Below, piece after piece: positions 16,384 to 25,548 of a stretch of DNA of 64,000 nucleotides. The notes under the pieces are model-generated. The model was not told where the DNA came from and made no database searches. It saw only the letters and a program-made list of their open reading frames with translations. The position numbers and the translations under genes were made by a program. Numbering within the stretch: position 1 is the stretch's first letter; every line of letters starts with the position of its first letter. The stretch is from Gemmatimonadetes bacterium 2013_60CM_65_52. Its GTDB lineage: Bacteria; Gemmatimonadota; Gemmatimonadetes; Gemmatimonadales; Gemmatimonadaceae. The stretch covers positions 591,499 to 655,498 of the forward strand of contig NGFI01000002.1 in assembly GCA_002215645.1 (NCBI GenBank), in the 5' to 3' direction.

Positions 16384-17952
16384 ATGTTCGCGTTTCTTCC
16401 GCTGGTCCTGCTGATCTTCAATGGCGTCGTCGTCATTTGGGACGTCGTGCTCACGGGACGAATGGCGCAGGTGCGGACGCTGCCCCGCCCGTTCGTCTTC
16501 CTCACCGGCCTCGCGGGCTTCCTGCTCGTGCCGGCGCTGGTCATCCATCTCGCGACGAGCGATGCGGTGACGGGCCGCTCCGTGACCGCAGTCGACTGGC
16601 TGTGGCCGGTCACGGTGGTGCTTTTCGCGCTGCAGGCCATTTACGCCGGCGCGCGCCGTCTCGTGAATCCGTTCGTTGGATTCTTCGTGGCGCTCTATGA
16701 CATCATCGTCGCGTCGGACGCGGTGCTCCGGTTCGTGGCCTCGCGCGGCACGCCGCTTCCGGGAGCCGCGCTCGTCGTCCTCGCGGCAACGAGCAGCGCG
16801 TTCGCGTTCCTGAGCGTCTCGCCCACGATCATCGCGTCGCCGCTCTTCTTTTTCGTGCCCATGACGGCGCCCGCATATCCCGCGCTGCGCCCTTCCGCCG
16901 CAACCTTTCGCGTATTCCTCGCGCTCGTCGCGTTCGGGTGGATCGTCGTGATCCTGTCGCGCGTGTTCCCCGCCGATCAGGCGGTGAACTCGTACGGCGC
17001 GCACGACTCGCGGCGAGAGAAGCTTCAGGAGCGCCCCGCGAATGACTTCGACATCGGGCTCAAGCTGTTCCCCGACCTCGAGGGCGGGCCGCCGCCGGTC
17101 GCCATCGCGAACGACATCGCGCTCGCGGACTCGATCGGCGTGACCGTGGTCAGCGTGACCGTGGTGCCTGAGGCAATGGACCGCGCGGCGCTCGACTCGC
17201 TCGCGCACACGCTGGACGAGCTGCGCAGCGACAGCACGCAGCTCATCGTGACCATGGGATACCACTCTGGTCTCATCCCACTGCCCGGCCGGAACTTCAG
17301 CGAGCGACGCCGCCTCGCCGCCATCGGACCCATCGTGCGCCACCTGCGGCCCGACATTCTCATTCCGGCCAAGGATCCGTACACCGCGGGTTCAGCTGCC
17401 GCCGGCGTCCGGCCACCGCAATTCTGGGAGACCTACCTCACGCGCGCCGCCGCCGAAGCGCATCGCGTGGACCGGCGCGTGCGCATTGGCGTGGCCGCAT
17501 CGCTCTACGAGAGCCGTGACAGCGCGCTGTATGCCTGGGCCGCCTCGCCATCGTCTCCCGTCGACGTCGTCGGATTCACGCTCTATCCGTCGCCCAGCGG
17601 TGTCATCCCGCTCGACGCCGCGCGCGGGGCAGCCGATCGCTGGATGGTCGAATCGCGGTCCACGAAGGATCACTGGGTGTTCGCCGTCGGCGGCTTCCCG
17701 GAAGCACATGGCGAGGCGAGTCAGGAGCGTGCGGTCTGGTCAGCGCTCGCGTGGGCCACGAGCAGGCCCGCCATCAAGGGACTCATCGTCGCCGAAGCGG
17801 GGGACTACGGCTCCATTCGCGGTGTGCGCGCCGCTGACGGCCACCTCCGCCGCGTGGCGTTCGCGATCATGCGCGCCATCAAGGGACTCCGCGAGACAGC
17901 AACGGATTCCACCCCCGCGGCGCTCAAGGGCGCGCAGCGGGTCAGCGGATAG
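16384..17952 (+). CDS. Membrane protein with C-terminal TIM-barrel (glycosidase-like) domain
   Basis: A 522-residue protein. The N-terminal 200 residues carry about seven membrane segments (FLPLVLLIFNGVVVIWDVVL, PFVFLTGLAGFLLVPALVIH and so on). From about residue 230 a soluble domain alternates strands and helices in the manner of a glycoside-hydrolase TIM barrel: VTVVSVTVVPEAMDRAAL, QLIVTMGYHSGLIPLPG, RVRIGVAASLYESRDSAL, VDVVGFTLYPSPSG, HWVFAVGGFPEAHGEASQ and IKGLIVAEAGDYGSIRGVR. The order of strand-end Glu/Asp residues is compatible with a hydrolase, but I cannot name the family. The start ATG at 16384 begins one base after the SpeD-like stop. A membrane-tethered saccharide-processing or sensing role is inference. 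Confidence 0.65.
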   Translation: MFAFLPLVLLIFNGVVVIWDVVLTGRMAQVRTLPRPFVFLTGLAGFLLVPALVIHLATSDAVTGRSVTAVDWLWPVTVVLFALQAIYAGARRLVNPFVGFFVALYDIIVASDAVLRFVASRGTPLPGAALVVLAATSSAFAFLSVSPTIIASPLFFFVPMTAPAYPALRPSAATFRVFLALVAFGWIVVILSRVFPADQAVNSYGAHDSRREKLQERPANDFDIGLKLFPDLEGGPPPVAIANDIALADSIGVTVVSVTVVPEAMDRAALDSLAHTLDELRSDSTQLIVTMGYHSGLIPLPGRNFSERRRLAAIGPIVRHLRPDILIPAKDPYTAGSAAAGVRPPQFWETYLTRAAAEAHRVDRRVRIGVAASLYESRDSALYAWAASPSSPVDVVGFTLYPSPSGVIPLDAARGAADRWMVESRSTKDHWVFAVGGFPEAHGEASQERAVWSALAWATSRPAIKGLIVAEAGDYGSIRGVRAADGHLRRVAFAIMRAIKGLRETATDSTPAALKGAQRVSG

Positions 17953-17958
17953 CGAGCG

Positions 17959-20595
17959 TCACACAGTCTTCCCGACGCCGCGCACGATGCCTTCCACGCG
18001 AGACGATTCGACGAAGTAGGCGCGCGCGATCGCCTGCATCTGCGGCGCCGTCACGGCACGAACGCGCGCGTCGTGCTCGGTAAGCTCCGCGAGACGGCCG
18101 AAGAGATACGCATCCACCATGTCGCCGAGCACTGCGCCGCCGCTCTGCTGGCGAATTGCATGGGTGCCGATCGCGTAGGTCTGCGCTTGCTCGAGCTCGC
18201 GCGGTGTCACCGGTTCATCGCGCAAGCGGGCAAATTCGCGGAGCAGCCCCGCCCTCGCGACCTCCTCCAGCTCGGGCGACGTGGCGATGTACGCCATGAA
18301 CGCACCGGCGAGCGACCGCTCCACCGCGCCTGCGTGCACCGTATACGCCAGCGACTGCTTGTCGCGCAGCTCATCGAAGAAGCGGCCACCGAGCCCGCTG
18401 GCGACACCGGCTATCAGGTGCGCCGCATGCCGTGCATCGTCGCTGCGGGATGGGCCCGCAAACAGCAGCACCAACGCAGTCTGCGCCTTGTCGCGCCGCT
18501 CGCTGCGCTCGATGATGCCGGTTGGCCACACCGGGGTGTCCAGCACCGAGACCTCTCCGCCGCGCAGCTCACCGAACCGCGACGCCATGATGGCCGCGAG
18601 CTCGTCGTGCTCCGCGTCACCGACGATGCCGAGTACGGTCGGCCCCTCGAGAAAACGCGCACGATGCCACGCCCGCACACGCTCGGCCGTGATGCGCGGA
18701 AGCGAGTCTTCGTCACCCGTCACGGGGACGCCATACGCATGTCCCGCGAATGCGGCACCCGTCGCGAGCCGCATGGGATACCGGAACATGTCGTCTCTCA
18801 GCGCAACGAGATCCGCGAGCGCGATTGCGCGTTCCGTTTCTAGCGCGGCGTCCGGGATGATTGCATGCTGTGCGACGTCCGCGAGCAACTCCACGGCCTC
18901 CGCCGCGTGCGGCAGCGGGACGCTCACGGACCAGCCGAAGCTCTCGCCCGCGGCGCCGCCGGTTACGCTGCCGCCAAGGAGCTCACCTTCCTCCGCGATC
19001 TGCGTGGCCGTGCGTCGCTCGGTGCCCTTGACGGCCGTGCGCGCCATCATCGCGGTGATTCCTGCTTCGGCAGGATCCTCGTCCCTCGCGCCGCCGAGCG
19101 CGTACACACCAGCATGAACCAGCGCGCCCGCTTTGCGACGGACGAGAATGGGAACGCCCGAGGAGCTGCGATACACGCGCACGCCCCCTTCGTCCCGATC
19201 GATGCGAAGCCGCGTGTGCACGGCCGGTGAAAGTGCGACCGGCTCCGCGATCTCGAGTGGTTCCGCGGGAGGCGCGTCGTCGAGCATGCTGCGTGCGTTC
19301 TGCGCGTCGTCCGCGACGGCGGGCGCGCCGGCGGCGCGATACACCACGATGCCCGCTTCGTCCGGATCGAGAAAACGGCGCGCCAGGGTGGTGACTTCGT
19401 CGGCGGAGACCGACAGCAGGCGTTGCAGGTATTCGTCGCCGCGACGCCAGTCTCCCAGTGCCTCCCATTCCGCCAGGTAGTTGGCCTGGCCTTCCATGTC
19501 CTCGAGGCGGCGTATCCACCGCGACTCGATCACGCGATGGGCGCGCTGCAGCTCGGCGTCGCTGACGCCGTGCTCCCGCACCGATCGAAGCTGCGACCAG
19601 ATCGCCCGCGCGGCCTCGCGCGCGCGCTCCGGCGGCGTTTCCGCGTGCACCACGAATACGCCGAGTGACGTGGGCGTGTAGTTGTACACCGAAACCGAGG
19701 TCGCGAGCTTCCTGTCGCGCACCGCGCGATACATGCGCGACGCACGGCCGGTGCCGAGTATCGTTGCGAGGACGTCGAGTCCGGCCGTTGCGTCGTCGAG
19801 CGAGGGCGGCGTCCGCCAGCCCATCGCGATCTGCGTTTGCCCGATGTCGCCTGTCCACTCGCGATAGCGGAATCCGTGGCCGCCGACTTCGTCGGGACCC
19901 GGCGTCAGCACCGGAGTGCCTTCCGGCAGATTGCCGTGCCGCGCCGCCACCTTGGCGACCGCCTCGTCGGGGTCGACGTCGCCGACGATGGTGAGAATGG
20001 TGTTGCCGGGATGGTAGAAGTTGCGATAGAAGCCCACCACGTCATCACGCGTGAGCTTCCTCAAGCCCGGCTCCCTGCCGATGCGCCACCGGCGTATCCG
20101 GTGGTGATCGTGCAGGATCTCGAACAGCGTCTCGGAGGCGACGGCGCCAGGGTTGTCCGACTTTCGCTTCGCCTCCTGAATGATGACTTCCAGTTCCCGC
20201 CCTAGCTCGTCCCGATCGATCAGCGAGTTGGCGTACGCGTCGAACTGTACGTCGAGCCCCTTCTCGAATTCCGACGATGGCAGTACCACGTAGTAGACGG
20301 TGTGATCGTAGATCGTGGCGGCGTTGAGGTAGCCGCCCAGCGCTTTCGTTTCCCGTGCAATCTCTCCCACCCCTCGCGTCGGCGTGCCCTTGAAGAACAT
20401 GTGCTCCAGGACGTGCGCGATGCCGACGACGTCGTCCGTCTCGTCGAAGTAGCCAGCTTTCACGTGCGTCACGATGGCGACGACGGGTGCAGACGTGTCG
20501 CGACGCACGAGCACGGTGAGCCCGTTCGGAAGCACGACTCGGCGGACCGTGGATGGATCGATGGTCGCTGGAGAGGCGGCCGGCGCTGTGGTCAT
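17959..20595 (-). CDS. M16 family zinc metallopeptidase (two-domain)
   Basis: An 878-residue peptidase of the insulinase/pitrilysin (M16) family. The first half is catalytic: the inverted zinc motif HVLEH (61-65) and the third ligand Glu141 in VIIQEAKRKSDNP, 76 residues later as the family requires, plus NFYHPGNTILTIVGDVDP. The second half (from about 470) is an inactive M16 repeat that closes the chamber (GLGGRFFDELRDKQSLAYTVHAG near the end). No signal peptide is visible, so it may be cytoplasmic. It lies directly downstream of an ABC exporter (13-base gap), as seen for peptidases that process or clear exported peptides, but the link is inferred. Confidence 0.92.
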   Translation of the reverse strand: MTTAPAASPATIDPSTVRRVVLPNGLTVLVRRDTSAPVVAIVTHVKAGYFDETDDVVGIAHVLEHMFFKGTPTRGVGEIARETKALGGYLNAATIYDHTVYYVVLPSSEFEKGLDVQFDAYANSLIDRDELGRELEVIIQEAKRKSDNPGAVASETLFEILHDHHRIRRWRIGREPGLRKLTRDDVVGFYRNFYHPGNTILTIVGDVDPDEAVAKVAARHGNLPEGTPVLTPGPDEVGGHGFRYREWTGDIGQTQIAMGWRTPPSLDDATAGLDVLATILGTGRASRMYRAVRDRKLATSVSVYNYTPTSLGVFVVHAETPPERAREAARAIWSQLRSVREHGVSDAELQRAHRVIESRWIRRLEDMEGQANYLAEWEALGDWRRGDEYLQRLLSVSADEVTTLARRFLDPDEAGIVVYRAAGAPAVADDAQNARSMLDDAPPAEPLEIAEPVALSPAVHTRLRIDRDEGGVRVYRSSSGVPILVRRKAGALVHAGVYALGGARDEDPAEAGITAMMARTAVKGTERRTATQIAEEGELLGGSVTGGAAGESFGWSVSVPLPHAAEAVELLADVAQHAIIPDAALETERAIALADLVALRDDMFRYPMRLATGAAFAGHAYGVPVTGDEDSLPRITAERVRAWHRARFLEGPTVLGIVGDAEHDELAAIMASRFGELRGGEVSVLDTPVWPTGIIERSERRDKAQTALVLLFAGPSRSDDARHAAHLIAGVASGLGGRFFDELRDKQSLAYTVHAGAVERSLAGAFMAYIATSPELEEVARAGLLREFARLRDEPVTPRELEQAQTYAIGTHAIRQQSGGAVLGDMVDAYLFGRLAELTEHDARVRAVTAPQMQAIARAYFVESSRVEGIVRGVGKTV

Positions 20596-20608
20596 TCGTG
20601 GACAATCG

Positions 20609-21397
20609 CTAGAGAATTGCCAGTCGCCGGTATCGCAGCACGATCAGCGCCGCGACGGCGCAGGCCGCACCGTACGCGCCGAACCAGCCGAGCAGCCACG
20701 CATCGAGTGGCGCGCCCGTTCCGACCGCGCTGTAGATGTCCGCGGTGCGGCTGAGCGGCGGCAGAACGTACAGGAGGTAGTGGAAAATGGACGGCGACGT
20801 TCCCCACCGGTCCCACAAATAGCTGGCCAATACGGTGAAGAGCACCAGCAGCAGCCAGTCGCTCGGGAATGATGCCGACAGCATGAACATGATGCCGGCG
20901 TACAGGAGAAACATCACCGCGACGGCGAGTATGAGCTGCGGCGTCAGAATTGGCGCAACGAGCGCGCCGTATACCAGCGAGAGCGCAGTGACGATCGCGA
21001 CGAAGCCGGCCCAGCCGACCAGAAAGGCCTGCCCGTAAAACCGGAGCGGAGACACCGCCTTCGAGAACAGGAAGCGATAGTAGCCCTGCTTTCGATCGTT
21101 CGCGGCGATGCCGTTCATGGCCATCATCGCACCGAGAAACACCACGACACCAAGGAAGGACCGGAGGAACATGGCATTGACGTCATGCAGTTGTGCCGCG
21201 CGCGCCGCCTCGATGCTTCCGTACCGCGCGATCACGCGTGCGGGCATGTTCTGCATGGTCCGCTCGATCCCCAGCAGCAACGGCGCCGCCGTGAGGTACG
21301 CGAACAGCACCGTGATGAGCACCGTAGCTAACCCACGGTCGATCAGGTAGTCGCGCGCTTGCCACAGGGCGTAGCGCCTCCAATGCGCGGAGCTCAT
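20609..21397 (-). CDS. ABC-2 type transporter permease
   Basis: A 262-residue permease with six predicted membrane segments (VLITVLFAYLTAAPLLLG, FLRSFLGVVVFLGAMMAMNG, FLVGWAGFVAIVTALSLVYG, LILAVAVMFLLYAGIMFML, WLLLVLFTVLASYLW and the last near 238-255). The segment NDRKQGYYRFLFSKAVSPLRFYGQAF is the cytoplasmic coupling region of ABC-2 permeases (split over about 101-127). Its start overlaps the stop of the ATPase gene by 4 bases, so the two encode one exporter. The substrate is unknown. Confidence 0.85.
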   Translation of the reverse strand: MSSAHWRRYALWQARDYLIDRGLATVLITVLFAYLTAAPLLLGIERTMQNMPARVIARYGSIEAARAAQLHDVNAMFLRSFLGVVVFLGAMMAMNGIAANDRKQGYYRFLFSKAVSPLRFYGQAFLVGWAGFVAIVTALSLVYGALVAPILTPQLILAVAVMFLLYAGIMFMLSASFPSDWLLLVLFTVLASYLWDRWGTSPSIFHYLLYVLPPLSRTADIYSAVGTGAPLDAWLLGWFGAYGAACAVAALIVLRYRRLAIL

Positions 21398-22314
21398 TCG
21401 GACCTCCCCGCACCCACCGCGTCGCGAAACTGCTGCTCGAGTGCGGACTGTAGCGGGACGATCGCGCTGAAGCGCACGCCGTCGCCGATGAGCGACGCAA
21501 CGGCCTGGTTGAGCTCCTCGGAAGAGACGCCCGTCAGCTCCAGCTCGCCGGCGCCGATGGCGCGCGCGGAGGGAAAACGCAGTCGCACCCGGTCCTCGCC
21601 GTCCGTGATCACGAGTCGGTACGGCGCACCGGACGAGACCTGGCGCGACCCTGCACGAAGATCCACGATGCGCTGGAGGCGCCCACGATCGATGATGCCG
21701 ACGCGATCCGCAATGCGCTCCAGCTCATCCAGGTTGTGCGACGCAATCAGCATCGTGCGGCCCGGCGCGCGCAGTTCGGCCACGATGTCGCGAAACCGCT
21801 GCGTCCACACGGGATCGAGTCCGTGCGTCGGCTCATCGAGCACGATCACCGGCTCGTCGCGCAGCAACGCCTGGGCGAGCCCCAGCCGTTGCAGGTTGCC
21901 CTTCGAGAGCTGTCGCACGCGCTTGTGCCGATGTTCGTCGAGCCCGAGCTGCGAGATCACGTGCTCGATGCGATCGGAGATGCGCGTCTCGTCCACTCCC
22001 GACAGCAACGCATAGCGGTTGAGCGCGCTCGTGACACTCCACCCTGGCGGAATGTTGACGAGCTCGGAGAGATACCCCACGCCATGGCGCTCCACGTATC
22101 GGCGTGGATCCATGCCGCCGATGGTGACGAGTCCACTCGTTGGACCGAGAAAGCCGAGCAGCAGCGAGATCAACGTGCTCTTGCCCGCGCCGTTCGGTCC
22201 GGCGAGCCCGAACACTTCGCCCTCGCGCAGCTCGAGCGAAAGGTCGTCCAGAGCGAGGACGGCACGGCCGGTCCACGCGCGATAGCGCTTCGTGACGTTC
22301 GCGAATGTGATCAC
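21394..22314 (-). CDS. ABC transporter ATP-binding protein
   Basis: A 306-residue ABC ATPase of the drug/peptide/polysaccharide exporter type. Seen: Walker A GPNGAGKST (39-47), signature LSKGNLQR (136-143), Walker B VIVLDEPTHGLDP (156-168), and the H-loop LIASHNLDELERIADRVG. The C-terminal 90 residues after the ATPase core are an extension of the DUF4162-like kind. It pairs with the ABC-2 permease whose gene overlaps its end. TPR-protein genes upstream and an M16 peptidase downstream complete a same-strand cluster (24536 down to 17959). Confidence 0.9.
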   Translation of the reverse strand: MITFANVTKRYRAWTGRAVLALDDLSLELREGEVFGLAGPNGAGKSTLISLLLGFLGPTSGLVTIGGMDPRRYVERHGVGYLSELVNIPPGWSVTSALNRYALLSGVDETRISDRIEHVISQLGLDEHRHKRVRQLSKGNLQRLGLAQALLRDEPVIVLDEPTHGLDPVWTQRFRDIVAELRAPGRTMLIASHNLDELERIADRVGIIDRGRLQRIVDLRAGSRQVSSGAPYRLVITDGEDRVRLRFPSARAIGAGELELTGVSSEELNQAVASLIGDGVRFSAIVPLQSALEQQFRDAVGAGRSE

Positions 22315-22356
22315 GGGAGTTCGTGCGGGGCGCCCGATCGAGCGTCCCGGGCCGTT

Positions 22357-23379
22357 TCAGGGCCGCGGGACGGTCATCGGTACGGCAGGATTGGCCGACG
22401 GTATGGCGCCCGGTTGAATCGCGCCCAACGCCGGTGCACAGCTCGTCCACGCACCGGTGCCCGCCCGTTGAATCCATCGGAGTCCTTCGTCCACTCGCCC
22501 TATGCGCACGAGCGAGCAGCCGAGAAAACCCTGCGACAGCCGGTCGGTGCTGTCCGCCCTGATGGCGCGAATGTAGAACGTGCGCGCCACGTCGTAGTTC
22601 TGGAGGGCAAAGAGGACACTCGCCAGCTCGCGCAGCGCGGCACCGTTGTTCGGTCCGAGCTGGACGGCCTTCACGGCCTCCGCGTTGGCGTTGTTCAGGT
22701 TTCCGCGCTCGCGCTCCATGCGCGCAAGGTAGACGTGCGGCATGGGGTCGGCGGGATCGTCGGATGCCGCCTTTCTGAAATCACCCTCGGCCGCCTCACG
22801 CCGTCCCTCCCGATACGCCTGCACACCCTGGTCGTACGCCGCGTTGCCGCGCCGGCCCGCGAACAGCATCCACGCAACCACGACGACGATCACGAGACCG
22901 ACGGCTCCCAGCGCAGGAACGAGCCACGACGGTCGCGATCGTGTTGCGGGATGCTCTGTCGTCGGAGGAACGTTGGCATCCACGGGCGTCGCCACCGCGG
23001 GCGCGGCACCTTTTGCCGGCGCCGCATCCCCCATGAGGCCGGCCTCGAGCTTGAGAAACGCGTCGCGCACCGCGTTCACGTCCGCTTCGGTCGGTGAATA
23101 GTCGGTGCGTCCGGCACGCTCACGCGCCGCATGGAACTCGGCGAGTGCATTCGCTTGCTCGAACGAGAGGAACTGCCGCTGGCGGAGCTCGCGAATCAGT
23201 GCCTGCCCGCCTAGCGACGTCCCGCCGACGAGAGACCTGAGTCCCGTCTCGACGGCACTCCACGCTTCGATGATGTCCGCCGCGAGATCTTCCTTGTCGC
23301 GCGTCGCGCTCAGACGAGCCACGATCGGACGCGCCGAATGCACGGCGTCGAGCGCGGCCCGCTGCGAGCCGGCGGTCAT
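22357..23379 (-). CDS. Membrane-anchored TPR protein
   Basis: A 340-residue protein. The N-terminal 110 residues are helical (a cytoplasmic HEPN-like or four-helix region, VARLSATRDKEDLAADIIEA). One membrane segment follows at about 151-172 (LVPALGAVGLVIVVVVAWML), and the C-terminal part holds three to four tetratricopeptide repeats (AAYDQGVQAYREGRREAAEG, PHVYLARMERERGNLNNANA, AALRELASVLFALQNYDVAR). It ends in a Pro/Ala-rich tail. The start ATG overlaps the stop of the upstream TPR gene (ATGA). TPR proteins act as scaffolds; a partner among the adjacent exporter and peptidase is plausible but unproven. Confidence 0.75.
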   Translation of the reverse strand: MTAGSQRAALDAVHSARPIVARLSATRDKEDLAADIIEAWSAVETGLRSLVGGTSLGGQALIRELRQRQFLSFEQANALAEFHAARERAGRTDYSPTEADVNAVRDAFLKLEAGLMGDAAPAKGAAPAVATPVDANVPPTTEHPATRSRPSWLVPALGAVGLVIVVVVAWMLFAGRRGNAAYDQGVQAYREGRREAAEGDFRKAASDDPADPMPHVYLARMERERGNLNNANAEAVKAVQLGPNNGAALRELASVLFALQNYDVARTFYIRAIRADSTDRLSQGFLGCSLVRIGRVDEGLRWIQRAGTGAWTSCAPALGAIQPGAIPSANPAVPMTVPRP

Positions 23380-24536
23380 TGTACGATGCGCAGCAGTCCC
23401 GCGTCCGCGCTTCCGCGCACGAACAGCTCCACATCATGGCTCGGCACGCGCACGCCGGTCTCGCGGTACGTCAACTTTGCCATGCGCGACATGAACGCTT
23501 CGAGGGAGGTGTCGAGTCCCCCTTCAGTATTGTCGTTTTGCAGCGAGCGCACGATCTCCTCCCACGAGCCGATGAACGCACGACCATCACGCAGGACGAC
23601 CTCGTGATTCGCGGCAGGCGCGAGCCCGGGTTCCGGCGATCTCGAATCGGCGAGCGAGGAAAGAAGCGTGCCGAACAACTCCAATTGTCCCCGTGCGACC
23701 TCTACCTCCCCACTTTCTGATGCGACGGCTCCATCCACCTCGATGAATAGCTCGTCGATGGAATCGAGCTCGCCTCCCAGCTCGGCCAGGCGGTCTTCCC
23801 ACGGCTTCAGCTCGGGGTCGTGCTCGCCAAGTTTGTGGGCGGCGCGCTTGAGCTCGATGAGACGCCAGATGCCGAGCTCGTCCCAGTGGTCTTCGGTGGC
23901 CGTCTGCTCGAAATGGTACAGCGATGCCTCGTAGTCCCCGCGGTCATAGAAGACGTTCGCGAGGTAGATCCGCGCTTCCGTATGCTCGTTGTCCGCCTGG
24001 AGTGACTTGCGAAGCATCTGGACGGCCGCGTCGTCGTTGCCGAGGCGGTGCTGAGCGTAACCCACGCAGGCAATCGCTTCCGCGCTGTCCGGTGCCTGCT
24101 GCGTGGCGACCTCGAAGAACTCCATCGCCGCCGAAAAGAGCTCCTTCCGGTCGCGCATGGACGCTTCGCGAAACAGGGCGCGGCCGGATTGGAGCATCAG
24201 ATCCAGGTCGTCGGCGTAACCGAGCTCGAGCGTGCGGCGGAAACATTTGAGTGCCGCATCCTCCAGCCCGAACTTGAGGAGCGTCTCTCCGAGGCCAGCC
24301 AGCGCGTCCTCGTGCTCCGGCTCGAGCACCAGCGCCTCCTCGAAGCTCCGCCGCGCCCATGCAAACTCCTCACGCGCCAGCCGCGCATACCCCACACCGA
24401 TGTGCAGTTCCACCGAGTTCGGATAGAGTGCCAGTCCCTCCTGCAGCACTGCCATCGCGTCGTCGTACTGCCCTTCGTTGTAGAGCTGATGTGCGCGCTC
24501 GTCGTACTCTTCGGAGCTCAGGAACGGAGTGGCCAT
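23376..24536 (-). CDS. Soluble TPR protein
   Basis: A 386-residue protein with six or more tetratricopeptide repeats in residues 10-240, for example YDERAHQLYNEGQYDDAMAV, LHIGVGYARLAREEFAWARR and ARIYLANVFYDRGDYEASLY. After an acidic linker rich in Glu (about 245-300) the C-terminal 90 residues (EVVLRDGRAFIGSWEEIVRS, MAKLTYRETGVRVPSHDVEL) form a small separate domain. No signal peptide. The open frame continues upstream, but the ATG at 24536 is downstream of a good sigma-70-like promoter (24572-24601) and begins exactly at the repeat domain. An AGGAGG lies 11 bases before it. First gene of the TPR/ABC/M16 cluster. Confidence 0.8.
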   Translation of the reverse strand: MATPFLSSEEYDERAHQLYNEGQYDDAMAVLQEGLALYPNSVELHIGVGYARLAREEFAWARRSFEEALVLEPEHEDALAGLGETLLKFGLEDAALKCFRRTLELGYADDLDLMLQSGRALFREASMRDRKELFSAAMEFFEVATQQAPDSAEAIACVGYAQHRLGNDDAAVQMLRKSLQADNEHTEARIYLANVFYDRGDYEASLYHFEQTATEDHWDELGIWRLIELKRAAHKLGEHDPELKPWEDRLAELGGELDSIDELFIEVDGAVASESGEVEVARGQLELFGTLLSSLADSRSPEPGLAPAANHEVVLRDGRAFIGSWEEIVRSLQNDNTEGGLDTSLEAFMSRMAKLTYRETGVRVPSHDVELFVRGSADAGLLRIVQ

Positions 24537-24571
24537 GGGTCCGAAAGCCTCCTGCCCGTGAGGGTTTTTCA

Positions 24572-24601
24572 ATTGTACCATTTGGTGAGCAACAAGTTCA
24601 A
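24572..24601 (-). promoter_or_regulatory. Sigma-70-like promoter for the TPR/ABC/M16 cluster
   Basis: On the minus strand, TTGAAC (-35), 18 bases and TACAAT (-10) precede the TPR gene at 24536 by about 36 bases. The -35 box overlaps the final codons of psuG, so the promoter is separate from the upstream operon. This is one of the best housekeeping-type promoters visible by eye in the window. Confidence 0.55.
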
Positions 24602-25548
24602 CGGTTTTTTGCAAACATCCGGGCGGCAATCTGCCCCGCCAGCAGGGCGTTGGCCTCCAGGAGCCCGAGGTTGGCGATGAGGGACCGGCCGCCGGTCGCC
24701 TCCACGACGGCCCCGAGAAGAAAGGGAGTGGCGGCGGCACCCTGAATGCCGGTCCGGCGCGCCTCTTTGAGCGCGTCGGCCACCGCCCGATCGACGACCT
24801 CCCTTGGTAGAGCGACATCGTCGGGAGGCGGCTGGACGACCAGAATTGCCTGTCGCCGGCCAAGTGTCTGCGCGGCGTGATAAATGGCGACGACTTCGTC
24901 CGGCGTGTCGGCCCGCGCTCCAAGAAGTAACCCCGTGGTCCGCGTAAAGAATCCCGGAAGCTCGCTCGTCCGGTAGCCGACCACGGTGACGCCAAGCGTC
25001 TCCAGACGTTCGAGGGTCGCGGCGAGATCGAGAATGGACTTCGCGCCTGCCGACACCACGATCATCGGTGTGCGTGCCAGCTCCACGAGGTCGCCGGACT
25101 CGTCGAAGGGCGCATCGCGGTGGACCCCGCCGATGCCACCGGTCGCAAACACCTGTATGCCAGCCGCGGACGCGATGCACAGCGACGCCGCAACCGTCGT
25201 GGCGCCATCCAATCCCTGCGCCATCGCCACCGGGAGATCGCGCGCGGCGAGCTTTCGTATTCCGTCGCGAACGAGAAATCGCTCCAGCTCGGGCGGCGTC
25301 AGTCCGAGCGTCGCTTCGCCAGCGACGACGGCCGTGATTGCCGGCACGGCACCGGCGCTCGACACGGCAGCCATCATTTGTTCGGCGGCCGTCCGGTTGT
25401 GCGGAGTGGGAAGTCCCTGCGCGAGAACCGAGCTTTCCAGTGCGACGACAGGACGTCCGGCGGCGATTGCCTCCGCCACCGGCGACGGGACACGGACGCG
25501 GAATCCGCGGCTCAGGGAGCCGCCGGGGGCGCGGGTTTCCGTGGCCAC
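24598..25548 (-). CDS. psuG: Pseudouridine-5'-phosphate glycosidase
   Basis: About 316 residues of PsuG, which reversibly splits pseudouridine 5'-phosphate into uracil and ribose 5-phosphate. Seen: GRPVVALESSVLAQGLPTP with the catalytic-region Glu, the Lys region IRKLAARDLPVAMAQGLDGATTVAAS, FATGGIGGVHRDAPFDESGDL, VSAGAKSILDLAATLERLETLG and a late NLGLLEANALLAGQIA. The start is uncertain. The GTG at 25548 gives a slightly long but family-like N-terminus and overlaps the beta-lactamase-like gene by 37 bases; no ATG fits. A pseudouridine kinase (PsuK) partner is not next to it. Confidence 0.9.
   Translation of the reverse strand: MATETRAPGGSLSRGFRVRVPSPVAEAIAAGRPVVALESSVLAQGLPTPHNRTAAEQMMAAVSSAGAVPAITAVVAGEATLGLTPPELERFLVRDGIRKLAARDLPVAMAQGLDGATTVAASLCIASAAGIQVFATGGIGGVHRDAPFDESGDLVELARTPMIVVSAGAKSILDLAATLERLETLGVTVVGYRTSELPGFFTRTTGLLLGARADTPDEVVAIYHAAQTLGRRQAILVVQPPPDDVALPREVVDRAVADALKEARRTGIQGAAATPFLLGAVVEATGGRSLIANLGLLEANALLAGQIAARMFAKNR

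Noticed and set aside
23376..24995. Longer 539-residue version of the TPR protein
   Set aside because: The extra N-terminus is antisense-like, overlaps psuG, and a promoter with matching downstream ATG lies inside it.
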